Of a DNA stretch of 64,000 bases, positions 12,778-22,680 are shown piece after piece. The stretch's first letter is position 1. Every line of letters starts with the position of its first letter. A program made the position numbers and the translations under genes. Origin of the DNA: Gymnothorax reevesii (Eukaryota; Chordata; Actinopteri; Anguilliformes; Muraenidae); NCBI GenBank assembly GCA_029721435.1, contig CM056592.1, positions 34,669,611-34,733,610 on the forward strand, read 5' to 3'. The notes below the pieces were generated by a model. That model was not told the origin of the DNA and did not search any database. It was given only the letters and a program-made list of their open reading frames with translations.

Positions 12778-12792
12778 GGAACATTCCGGAAG
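12778..12792 (+). promoter_or_regulatory. Heat-shock-element-like site
   Basis: The string ggaacattccggaag contains three correctly spaced alternating units, GAA at 12779, TTC at 12784 and GAA at 12789, which is the minimal HSF binding pattern. No promoter or gene is visible next to it, so it may be a chance match. Confidence 0.25.
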
Positions 12793-14699
12793 AAGGTGTA
12801 TGAACACTCGCGTGTTGCGCTCAAATGCCTCGCACTGAAATATATTCCGATCTTTTTACGTAAAAAGTCAGTGCAAAAACCAGTAAGCAGGTGTACTTTT
12901 GTTAACCCACCTTCAGTGTGGCGCATTGCAGATAATGAGCCGCAAAATACGGCCTCATACGTGGTCAATCGCAAATACTATTCCTAAAAAAAAGCATACT
13001 CATAAACAAATGCCGTCAAATGGACTTTTATGCTTACAGACAATATTTGTTTCCTGGCGGAGAGTTATTCCTAATTATAGAAGGCGAATCTACATGGCAG
13101 ACAGTTACATATTAATGTCTTCAGTGAATCACGTGTGCGAACTGACTGTAGTTTAAAAGTAGGGCATCGCTGAAGCGCTAACGCGAGTCTCGAGGTAGAG
13201 AGGAAGGCCTGCTGGTATTGCAGCATTAAATATGTGCGGGAGTAATTGAAATGCCCCTATGACTGGAACTATGTCCTACAAAACAATATCATCATTATGG
13301 CAAAAAGCAAAGCGGTTTTTACGATGATTGAGGGAGCACGAGCGGAACAGGAGAGCATATTTCCCGGCGACTGTAGCAGAGAAAAAAAAACACTAAAACC
13401 GTCCACGGTTGTTACGATTTCATTACACTCAGCGAGAGCCGGTTCTATTATGCTGAAACTGAAATCTTGCTTCTCGGGTTACTAAAAAAAAAATGACAGC
13501 TGTTTTTAAGCACTTGTGAGAACGCAGAAATTTAAAAAAAAAAAACATCATTAGGCAGTTTTATGCCAGGTAAAATGGTGGTGTCTCCACGCTTGTCTGT
13601 GTGCGTTGGGTATTACATACAGCAGCCGTGCCTGACCAAGGAGAGGTGAGTGTCAGGATTTGACATTGCTGCCGGGCTCTTTACTCTGCTTGTTATAGTG
13701 TTAAACTATTTCATTTATTCACCGCGAATGTTGCTGAGAGCTCATTTTTTATATCACCGGGAAAATTCCGCCTGCACAGGAGGGGCGTAATGAAATTGCA
13801 TAAATGTACTCTCGCCCTGGAATCTAATTTATTTCTCTTGTTTATTATTGAGAGACAGCCATTATGAAATGTATAACTTCGGCGCAGTTTGAATTGAAAG
13901 GACTGGTTTGCGGCCCTTTAAGCTGATGATTGCCCCCTGATTCAATTTGGAGCCGGTTAGAAGGCAAATATTGTTGCATAATTGACAGAGATTGGTGTGG
14001 TTTCCAATACTAATACGTCAGGCGCGGCGTTCAGGTCAGCGGGCGGGCTCAGCTTCGTCGCTACCGCACTGGCTTCCTGTACCGGCTCAGGTGGTCAGGG
14101 AAAAAAACCTTGCGTCAGTAAACAGCGCGAGAGTCTCAGCGAGGGAAACTGAATGAGTATATTCACTGTACTGTAAGCCCGGGTGAAGCCCTATTGAGAA
14201 TATTGCAGCTGTAGGTGGTAGAGCACTACATAATTAACTCAAGTTAAGTCCGTAAATGTCCTATTAGGGCCACCGTTGCTGTGCATTTCCCATGTCACCT
14301 CTCGGCAGTCACTTTGGCGGAATAACGGCAAAAGAAATCCGCAAATAAGAGGCACGTGTAGTCGCATTAACAACCGCAGAATTCGGAATGCTTCGGGAAG
14401 CCGACGCCGCAAGCAAGCCTGGAGAGGGACGTTTAGCAAGCAAATAAATAACAGTAGAGTACCGTTAAAAAAAAAGTTAAGTGGGATGTAAGTTGTCCAC
14501 GGCTGGAGGAGGTCCAAAACGCACCCCACCAATCCTGAGGACAGGCACGTCTCCGCTCATCGCCGTCCCCATTTATCCTCCGTATTGCCGCCGCGAGTTT
14601 AATCTGGTGTGGGATGAAATTTGGGAGCTTCCATCTATTTTTGGGGAGAGTAATACGCGTGCACAGATTTGTTTCCTGTGGAGCCGCATTGTTACCGGG

Positions 14700-14721
14700 G
14701 AGAGAGAGAGAGAGAGAGAGA
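14700..14721. repeat. GA microsatellite
   Basis: About ten uninterrupted GA units ending in an A run. Confidence 0.85.
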
Positions 14722-15606
14722 AAAAACTTCTCTTTTTATGGGTCCCCAAAGCAAACGTGATTTTCGTTCCGAGGCCCAGACGACTGCATTTCATTGCTGG
14801 CACCGAGTGGCCGAGAGAGCGCGGGGAAGGGGCGCGGGGGGGGAGGGATGGTGCCGGGCTGGTGAAGGTGACTGAGGGGTGAGCGGGGGGTCCTCGGCCT
14901 CTGCTGAATCGGCAGCACTCTTAAGTCGCCTGAGCTGAACCTCAGCCAAGAGGTCTGTGTGGAATCAGGTCTCGCTGCCTGCGGGGCCAAGGGGCAGGTG
15001 TGCGACGGGGCAAGGAGACGCTGGGCTTACCGGTGCGACTGCAGTCGGAGAGGGGAGGACCTGCAATCGATATGGATCTAAAGTGGCTTATCTGTGCCAC
15101 TGTGTGTCAATATCACCACTCTCGCCCTTAGCCCTCAGATAAACAATAGTTTCTTCCTCCACAGTATAATTGACTTCATACCTGTTTTCGCTGTGTGGTA
15201 GCTTTGAGAATAATGCCACTTCCTCCATCATGCTACAGCATATTTTTTTATTTTTGCATTACACTCACTCATATTTGTATGCATACAGACAAACCTAGTG
15301 TAAGTACGCATATATACATGCATGCATATTGTACCATTCAAACATTTTTAATCAGCTGGAAATTCAGAACTTGTAGAAGTAAAATGGCAAACAGATTTTA
15401 TGCTAAATATCCCCACTAAAATTGCCCAGTGATGAACCTACTATGTGCCACCAAATATATTCGAAATATATGAGTATACTGTGCTGTGAAGAAGAATTCT
15501 GCCCCCTCTCATTCTCTACTGTATGTGCTTATTTGTTAAATTGAATTTGTCATATAAAAATTTTTTTAATCATGCAATTCATAGTATAAAACAAGTATAA
15601 CAAGTA

Positions 15607-15880
15607 CACTCAACAAAAATATAAACGCAACACTTTTGTTTTTGCTCCCATTTGTCATGAGATGGACTCAAAGATCTAAAATTCATTCCAGATACACAAT
15701 ATTACTATTTCTCTCAAACATTATTCACAAATCTGTCTAAATGTGTGATAGTGAGCACTTTTGCTTTGCTGAGACAATCCATCCCACCTCACAGGTGTGC
15801 CACATCAAGATGCTCATCAGACACCATGATTAGTGCACAGGTGTACCTTAGACTGTCCACAATAAAAGGCCACTCTGAAA
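15607..15880 (+). repeat. Left terminal inverted repeat of the young Tc1
   Basis: Pairs with about 16920-17191 over its whole length with only a few differences (for example catttgtcatgagatggact here against agtccatctcatgacaaatg at the other end). Its inner part includes the likely transposase promoter. Confidence 0.85.
15860..15869 (+). promoter_or_regulatory. TATA-like box of the Tc1 transposase
   Basis: The string caataaaagg lies about 45 bp upstream of the transposase ATG at 15905. The spacing fits a short leader. The call rests on position and AT content only. Confidence 0.3.
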
Positions 15881-15904
15881 TGTGCAGTTTTGTCTCACAG
15901 CAAA

Positions 15905-16822
15905 ATGCCACAGATGGCGCAAGTCTTGAGGGAGCGTGCAATTGGCATGCTGACTGCAGGAATGTCAACCAGATCTGTCGCTCGGGCATTGAATGTTCAT
16001 TTCTCCACCATAAGCCGTCTCCAAAGGCGTCTCAGAGAATATGGCAGTACATCCAACCGGCCTCACAACTGCAGACCACGTGTAACCAAACCAGCCCAGG
16101 ACCTCCACATCCAGCAGGTTCACCTCCAAGATCGTCTGAGACCAGCTTCTCAGACAGCTGCTGAAACAATTGGTTTGCATAACTAAAGAATTTCTGCACA
16201 AACTGTCAGAAATCTTAACCTGACTCCAGATCGTCGCCGTAACAGACTTGAGTGGGCAAATGCTCACATTCGATGGCGTCTGGCACGTTGGAGAGGTGTT
16301 CTCTTCACGGATGAATCTCGGTTTACATTGGTCAGGGCAGATAGCAGACAGCGTGTGTGGCGTTGTGTGGGTGAGCGCTTTGCTGATGTCATTGTTGTGG
16401 ATCGAGTGGCCCATGGTGGTGGTGGGGTTATGGTATGGGCAGGCATCTGTTATGGACGAAGAACACAGGTGCATTTTATTGATGGCATTTTGAATGCACA
16501 GAGATACCGTGATGAGATCCTGAGGCCCATTGTTGTGCCATATATCCATGAACATCACCTCATGTTTCAGCGAGATAATGCACGGCCCCATGTTGCAAGG
16601 ATCTGTACACAATTCTTGGAAGCTGAAAATGTCCCAGTTCTTGCATGGCCAGCATACTCACCGGACATGTCACCCATTGAGCATGTTTGGGATGTGCTTG
16701 ACCGGCGTATACGACAGCGCGTACCAGTTCCCACTAATATCCAGCAACTTCGCACAGCCATTGGAGAGGAGTGGACCAACATTCCACAGGCCACAATTGA
16801 CAATCTGATAAACTCTATGTGA
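15905..16822 (+). pseudogene. Tc1 transposase (DD34E) with one in-frame stop
   Basis: This is the element's transposase, which binds the inverted repeats and moves the element by cut and paste into TA sites. The reading frame runs unchanged from ATG 15905 to TGA 16822 (306 codons). The N-terminal helix-turn-helix DNA-binding region covers roughly residues 1-60 (LRERAIGMLTAGMSTRSVAR), followed by a basic RPR motif. The catalytic triad is visible: D136 in FTDESRF, D224 in QRDNARPH and E259 in SPIEHVWD, with exactly 34 residues between the last two. A TAA at 16184-16186 (codon 94) interrupts the frame between the DNA-binding and catalytic parts. The protein is also short for a Tc1 transposase (commonly about 340). 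The region just after the stop (RNLNLTPDRRRN) looks like the site of an in-frame deletion. The upstream in-frame ATG at 15890 is less likely because family members start MPQ. It is inactive as it stands. Confidence 0.88.
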
Positions 16823-16897
16823 AGAAGATGTGTTGCACTGCATGAGGCAAATGGTGGTCACACCAGATACTGACTGGTTCTGAGTCCCCAGACCCCC

Positions 16898-16903
16898 AAT
16901 AAA
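16898..16903 (+). terminator. Polyadenylation signal of the Tc1 transposase
   Basis: A canonical AATAAA lies about 75 bp after the transposase stop and just before the right inverted repeat, where the mRNA 3' end would be expected. Confidence 0.5.
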
Positions 16904-16919
16904 GCAAAAACTGCATATT

Positions 16920-17191
16920 TTAGGGTGGCCTTTTATTGTGGACAGTCTAAGGTACACCTGTGCACTAATCATGGTGTCTGATGAGCATCTTGATGTGGCA
17001 CACCTGTGAGGTGGGATGGATTGTCTCAGCAAAGCAAAAGTGCTCACTATCACACATTTAGACAGATTTGTGAACAAAGTTTGGGAGAAATGGTAATATT
17101 GTGTATCTGGAATGAATTTTAGATCTTTGAGTCCATCTCATGACAAATGGGAGCAAAAACAAAAGTGTTGCGTTTATATTTTTGTTGAGTG
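16920..17191 (-). repeat. Right terminal inverted repeat of the young Tc1
   Basis: Inverse of the left repeat, beginning near ggtggccttttattgtggac and ending gttgagtg. Near identity of the two arms supports a recent insertion or recent gene conversion. Confidence 0.85.
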
Positions 17192-17309
17192 TATAAAACA
17201 AAGACAATTTCAGTAAATACAACATGCACAACATGACCATTTCCTTCACTGAAGGTAAGGAGTTCTTCAAGACATACGTAACTTTTGTGAAAAAAAATCC
17301 CCCAAACCT

Positions 17310-18290
17310 AACTGGTCGTGCTGCCCTTGGCAGCAACAACTGCAATCAAGGGTTTTAGATAACAGGAGATGTGTCTTTTATATGGCTTTGGAGGAATTTT
17401 GACCCTCTCTTCTTTGTAGAATTATTTTAATTCTGCCACTGTGGAGGGTTTTTGAGCAAGGTCTGGCTGTTTAAGGACACGCCAGAGCATCTCGATAGAA
17501 TTCAATTAAGGACTTTGGAGTGGCTCAGTCAAAGTCTTCATTTCCTTTCTTTTGAGCCATTCAGAGGGGGAATTACTTTTGTGCTTTGGGTCATTGTCTT
17601 GCGGTATAACCCAACTGCGCTTGAGCTTTAGGTCACAAACTGATGGCTAAACATTCTTCTTCAAAATTGTCTGGTAGAGAGCAGAATTCATGCTTCCATT
17701 AATTATGGCAAGTCGCCCAGGTCCTGGACCAGCAAAGCAGCCCAACACCATCGCTCTATCACCACAATATTTGGTTTCTGGTATGATTATTGTGCCATGC
17801 TGTGATAGCTTTACACCGGATAAAATTGGACCCATGTCCTCTAAAAACTTCCTCTCATCAGTCCACAGAATATTATCCTAAACGTCTTGAGGAGAGGTAA
17901 TCTATATATATATAGTTTTTTTTTTTTAACAAATGTGAGACAAGCCTCTATTTTCTTTTGGTCAGCAGTGGTTTTTCCACCTTGTAGTTCCCCCATGGAT
18001 GCTATATTTGCCTTTTTGCCTGGTCTCTTTCTTATTGTCGAGTCATGAGTTCTGACCTTAACTGAGGTAAGCGAGGCCTGCCGTTCTTTCAATGTTTGTC
18101 GGGGTTTTATTGCGATCTGGATGAACTGTTGTCCTCGGTAGGCTGGCCACTCCTGAGAAAGTTTTTCCCATTTGTAGATAATGGCTCTCATGACAGTTTA
18201 CTGGAGTCCCGGAACCTGGAAATGGCTTTGTAGCCCTTTCCAGACTGGTAGATGTTAACCACTTTGTTTCTTTAGAGTGTGGCATCATGT
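17310..18290 (-). pseudogene. Decayed Tc1 transposase of the older element
   Basis: On the minus strand several frames show Tc1 transposase pieces in the right order. A start region near 18285 gives MPHSKETKW. A helix-turn-helix piece near 18180-18060 gives MRAIIYKWEKLSQEW and TLKERQASL. A catalytic-core piece at 17647-17835 gives MVLGCFAGPGPGRLAIINGS and NSALYQTILKKNV, matching the conserved stretch between the first two catalytic acids in this superfamily. The C-terminal end near 17310-17345 gives KTLDCSCCCQGQHD. Frameshifts and stops break it many times, so it is a dead relic. A TA run and a T run near 17903-17930 have grown inside it. Confidence 0.75.
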
Positions 18291-18640
18291 GCTGCTTTTT
18301 ACCCGCTTCACATTGCCTGACATGTACTATGCAAGTGGTTAGATTCAACTGGGCTGGCAGTATTCATGCCGGGATGTGTCCAGTAAAATTGAACCCCATT
18401 ATCAATGAAGTTTGTTATATTGGTTGATTTAGTAACCTCGGGGGAAATTGCTTTTTAACGCAGGGCCAGGTAGGGTTGCACAGCTTTTTTCCTTTCAATG
18501 AATGAAATCACCATTTATGCATTTTTTTGTTTCCTCAGGTCAGCAAATTAGTTAGATGAGTTGAAAAATTTGAGTTTGACAAATATGAAAGAACAGAAGA
18601 AATCCAGAGGGGGAAGAAATAAATTTTCACTGCACTGTTA

Positions 18641-19258
18641 GTTCACTCCGTTCATCTCAAAACACAAAATTTAACTCGGTCCAGAATTCTCCCAGGATCG
18701 TGAAGGGGCGGCCTGAGTTCTCGTCCCTTTGCCTACCTTCCAATCTCCCTGAACCAGTCAAAAAAGCTTTTGTAGCTGTTGATTACCATTGGCAGCACTG
18801 CCATTGGCGGTGATGTCATCGGGGGTGGGAGAGGCTAATCTCAAAGTAGAACCGGATATAGAGCCCCAGCGACTAGTTTCAACATCCCCCTCCCCGACTC
18901 TCCCTGCTTTGAAACCAAACCAAAAATGCCCTGGTTTTAGTTCTCAAAGCTGTCATGTGAGGCAAAGAACGTGTTCATATCTGACCAGCGTAGCCACGGC
19001 CTCTAGGAATACTTGATCCACCCTCGACCATCCACCATGTTATCTTTCAGGATTTTAGGACACGTTTCTGCATCCTGGTACGGAACAACGCTTGCCTTCA
19101 CGAGTATAACTTCCAATACAATCTAGGGAAAGTTGTAGCTGTTTTAAACGATGAGTGGAGTTAAGTGATGAGGCCAAAATGTACTGTACTTCCTTCACAT
19201 CGTGGTTCGCTTTTTAACTCCACCCATTTTTTTCGGCTGGCAAAATTGAATAGAACAA
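18641..19258. other. Non-coding DNA, nothing recognised
   Basis: No gene or repeat supported in this stretch. Confidence 0.5.
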
Positions 19259-19519
19259 CACATTCTCATCCTGGACTCGTCATATATTGACGCTACCTGC
19301 CCAAACGCCGATATACGAGGCAGAAGGAGGCTTTTGGCGTCATTATTTTAGGGTTAGGGTTAGGGTTTGGATTAAAGGTTAGGGGGTAGGGATCAGGGGT
19401 TAGGGGGTAGGGTTCGTTTTACACTGCCGTCCATAAAGGATGCTAAAACTGACCTTTTGCCTCGTATATTGACGCTTGGTCAGGTTGGGTCAATAGGACG
19501 CGTCGGAATGAGAATGGTC
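19259..19519. mobile_element. MITE with telomere-like words, copy B
   Basis: Left end cattctcatcctggactcgt and right end, in reverse complement, cattctcattccgacgcgtc form inverted termini. Inside them, tattgacgctacctg pairs with its inverse near 19470 and cgatatacgaggca with tgcctcgtatat. The interior holds three consecutive TTAGGG units (about 19360) and further gttaggggg words. The length is about 260 bp with no coding capacity. It shares its plan with 12005-12210. Confidence 0.75.
19363..19422 (+). repeat. Telomere-like TTAGGG words inside the MITE
   Basis: The sequence reads ttagggttagggttagggtt and then degenerates into attaaaggttagggggtagg. Because the sister copy at 12075 has ggttagggttcaggtt at the same internal position, these words are part of the element and not an interstitial telomere scar. 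Confidence 0.75.
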
Positions 19520-20639
19520 TCAATAGAGGAAAACTGTGAAAACTGCTAATGAAATAGTTATGAAGAAGTTGAACTCGACTGCAGTAGTCTTGATTTGCCA
19601 CGCTTCTGTGGTGCTCAATTCACACTTCTATTGTCATGGATATCATATTAATGAATAAATTTTAGATTTTTGTTTAACATCATATATTTTCATGACTGCT
19701 GACTCTGTTTCATGGGTAATGGTCTATGAACCTGGTCGCTATGGACCTGTAAGGCATCGGTTTCTCCCTGATTTATTTGTCTTCTCGAACAGTTATGCAT
19801 CTAGACCTTCCACATCCCTTTCTATCCAGGTTATGCCCTCTTTGCTTTTCTTTCAAGGCAGTGGTGCGCATCTTCCCAAGAAATCTTAAGTCTCTTGATA
19901 AAATTGTGCACACAATATCCTTCATCTTGGAAAATAATAATTTATTGAAAAGATGGAGAAAACTCGCTCTTTTGCTTCTATTTAAAAACTAAAATTGAGC
20001 TCAATAAATGCCAGTGACGTACAAGTAGATAGCAGAGCTACGGCCGGAGAGATATGCTTAGCATCTGTTGCATTTGTATGATGGAGTGGTTTTTCTGCAA
20101 TACCCAATTAACATATTAGCATAATTACTAGGTGAGGCAGTGTGTTGGTTGGTCAAGCTTAGCACAGTGACTCTCTCGGCAGATCTCTCCATCAGTTGTT
20201 TACATAGATAAAACAACTGAGTAATATTTATACCTTTCATAATAACTCAAGTGTAATTAAGAGGGATATTAGAGTACAGGGAGAAATAAACACATTTTAA
20301 TTCTTGTTTTTTTCCCCTTGTATTTAATTATTGTTTTTAACATGCTAATATAAGATGCATAAAATATTGGGAAAAATGGTTTTTTGTGTGTCTTTGTTTT
20401 TAATGAACGTCTGTTAAATGGTTCATGGAGGCAGATGAGTCTTCATCTCTGCATACTTATGGTAATAATCTCAGGAGAATTTGTTAACATAACAATATAT
20501 GCACAAATTTATATTGAGGTAAAACTACACTGAGTTGGGTATTGTTTGATTGAAATATTATTGGATAGTTTTCCATGCTTGTAAAACCAAATATTTTGGT
20601 ATCAAAATTACAAATATCTTAATGTGACAGTTGAAGGGT
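19520..20639. other. Non-coding DNA, nothing recognised
   Basis: AT-rich, no gene or repeat recognised. Confidence 0.5.
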
Positions 20640-20684
20640 CCTGTCACTGGAAGTGTCTCCTAATAAGTACGCGCTCTGGCATCA

Positions 20685-20775
20685 AGCCTGGCTCTTTGAC
20701 AATGTGGTTAGCGCGTATGACTCTTACCCGGGAGTCTGGAGGTTCAAGTCCCTGCCCGAGCCCTCCTTCATTTAC
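20685..20775 (+). mobile_element. tRNA-derived SINE head
   Basis: The segment carries an A-box-like tggttagcgcgtatgac and a B-box ggttcaagtcc about 30 bp later, with a potential stem gactc/gagtc between them at the position of the anticodon arm. The loop is one base longer than in a real tRNA and there is no acceptor-stem pairing, so this is a tRNA-derived SINE promoter and not a tRNA gene. The 3' boundary is unclear. Confidence 0.5.
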
Positions 20776-20975
20776 AGAACTTCTGTTTTTCATGATAAAA
20801 AACCAGAGGGCTTGACTTGTTTTTCTGCATTTCCTACTCATCAGCATTTGAGTACTGTATCTCTGTCACGGTTATTTTTAATATAGGGTGATTTTAATAT
20901 GAATATGCAAACATTTGTACTGCCGCTCAATAGTTTGGAATCACTCGTCATTTAAGTAGTTCCTGTTATTTCATA

Positions 20976-22680
20976 ATGTTCTCATCCTGACTTGTGACGT
21001 AGTGACGCCCTACCAAACGTCAACATTGGAAGCAAAGGGAGTCTTTTCAGATTTTTATTTGATGCCATTGCTGAACAGTATTTGGGAAAGGGAATCATAA
21101 TTTCAGGAATGAATGATGTTCATCTGAGATTGGGATTGGGGAAAGGGAGTCATAATTTCATTATGGGGTTTGCATTGGTCCGAGATCAAGATTGATCAGA
21201 GAGATCGTAATTTGGAAATACAGTAGTTATTACTCTGTTTGTCCGTCAATCCATATATTCTTCCTGTCTGTAAACTTTTTTTCATTCGCGCATGACTTGA
21301 ACATATTGTGATATTTTCCTACAAAATTTGGCGCACATATCAACCATGTGCTGGAGTTGTGCCTTTTGCTATTCTGGAATTTTTATATTGCTTTACCACA
21401 AGGTGGCGCTACAACAACAAACTTTCTGTTTTGGCTTATAACTTTAGAAATATTGGTCGCAGAAACAAAATTTTTTTGTGGACTCTGTGGGTCCAGACAA
21501 ATTTATCCATATAAGCCCCAACAATTTTCTATGAGTAGTTGTTCTGACATTTTGAATTTTTTGTTTAGCATTGTAACTGCACGTTGCATGTAATTTGGTA
21601 GCAGCGTCTTTTGACCAAGGTCATTTTATCCTATATACTAAGTTTCTGTATGAAAAGATGTGGCCGCACTCAGCCAATGAATTTCGTAGGTGTAGCCTCT
21701 GTTGATATAATGAGCTCTAACTTTTTAATGCAAAGTCCAATCATCACCAAACTTCACAGCCCTCATCTACAGCCTATTAGACAAAAGCCTGCTTAATTTG
21801 GTGTAAATTAAAACAAATAGTGGTTACTCCAAAACTGGTTGCCCAATTTACTAAACCCCTTTGGGCAGATTCAGACATCGGCGTACATAAATTCCGAAAT
21901 TAAATTCCCAAATAATTCAGCAATTGAATTTCCTAATGTTTTGCTTCACTAGAATAATTTTCTCAGTGATACAAATACTGAGTTATGAAGCCTAAATCGG
22001 GTCATGCATAACAGGAAAAAAAATGGCATTATTTGTATTCTTCGCTAAGGGGGTAATGTTTTGCACGCTTCATGTCAGTAAGGTTTCCTACAAATACCGA
22101 TAAGTTTTGATTGCTCAAACAAGATAGCCACCATCAGCCAATCAGATTTTAGCGTCCATTCCACTCTCTGACATATCAGGAGTGATCATGAAACTTTTAA
22201 AAATTATTTGTGATCTGTGAAAGACCAATAAGCCATATGCTGGGGTAAAGTTTTTTGTTATTTTGGGATTTTTCATTTTCAAATTTTGAGAGGTTAAGGG
22301 GATAATCTATCTTCTGATGGCTCTGGTTACATTAATTTGAGATCTGGATTGAGGAAAGAGAATCATTATACCTTTAATTTATTACATTGGGATTGGGGTA
22401 AGGTCTATTTTTTTAATTAGTGCATCTACGATTTTTGATGGTCCACTGATCATTGTCTCACAATAAGGAGGTTCTTGGTTTGAGCCCCCAGCCAGTATAT
22501 TTTCTTGTCATTTTTACTATTGTTGTCAAATACTGACACTGTCAACTTTGTCTTGCAGTCTATAGGGATTCCAACGGCGTTCAAAAGCGACACAAAAGGA
22601 CTGCCTTTTTGTCGTATAGTGATGCCCTGAGCATCTGCGTAAAGGTCAATATATGATGCCAAGGGAGTGAGAATGGACTT
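20976..22680. mobile_element. Longer relative of the telomere-word MITE family, copy C
   Basis: The left end (aatgttctcatcctgacttg, then acgtagtgacgcc) and the right end in reverse complement (ccattctcactcccttggca, tatattgacctttacg, atactatacgac-like words) match the two ends of copy B. The phrase gattgggattgggg occurs near the left end (about 21130) and again near the right end (about 22388), suggesting that the 1.1-kb centre was inserted into a shorter copy. The centre has ccacaaggtggcgctacaac (21399) and other words typical of dispersed fish repeats. Near 22445-22490 there is a B-box-like ggtttgagccc. No transposase frame is present. Confidence 0.5.

Larger units (their letters stand above)
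12211..15476. other. Repeat-poor non-coding block, possible conserved regulatory DNA
   Basis: This is the longest stretch in the left third without recognisable mobile DNA. The part at about 13640-14020 mixes homeodomain-like cores (aatta, taat) with GC-rich words and looks like conserved non-coding DNA, but conservation cannot be judged from one sequence. The open frames at 14239-14990 overlap each other on both strands and lack domains. No exon is supported. Confidence 0.35.
15607..17191 (+). mobile_element. Young Tc1/mariner element with long inverted repeats
   Basis: The element begins cactcaacaaaaatataaac and ends with its exact inverse, gtttatatttttgttgagtg. TA lies on both sides (15605-15606 and 17192-17193). 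The inverted repeats are unusually long, about 270 bp each (15607 to about 15880 and about 16920 to 17191), and nearly identical, so the insertion is recent. The single plus-strand transposase gene between them is interrupted by one stop. This end sequence belongs to a Tc1 family I remember as very common in teleosts and also reported in lampreys. Confidence 0.92.
15477..18640 (-). mobile_element. Old Tc1-like element, split by a younger Tc1
   Basis: The left end (actgtgctgtgaagaag at 15478, then gccccctctc and cttatttgttaaattgaatt) pairs in inverted orientation with the right end at about 18545-18640 (cagcaaattagttag, gagtttgacaaatatgaaag, gagggggaag, ttcactgcactgt). The right end is followed by TA. 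The younger Tc1 at 15607-17191 sits inside the left arm at a TA. Without that insert the element is about 1.58 kb, normal for Tc1. The interior from 17194 onward holds a decayed minus-strand transposase. The terminal pairing has many mismatches, so this copy is much older than its guest. Confidence 0.75.

Noticed and set aside
19363..19422. An interstitial telomere from chromosome fusion
   Set aside because: The TTAGGG words sit at the same internal place in two copies of a MITE, so they were carried in by transposition.
20685..20775. A functional tRNA gene
   Set aside because: A and B boxes are present, but the anticodon loop has an extra base and the acceptor stem does not pair, so a SINE head is more likely.
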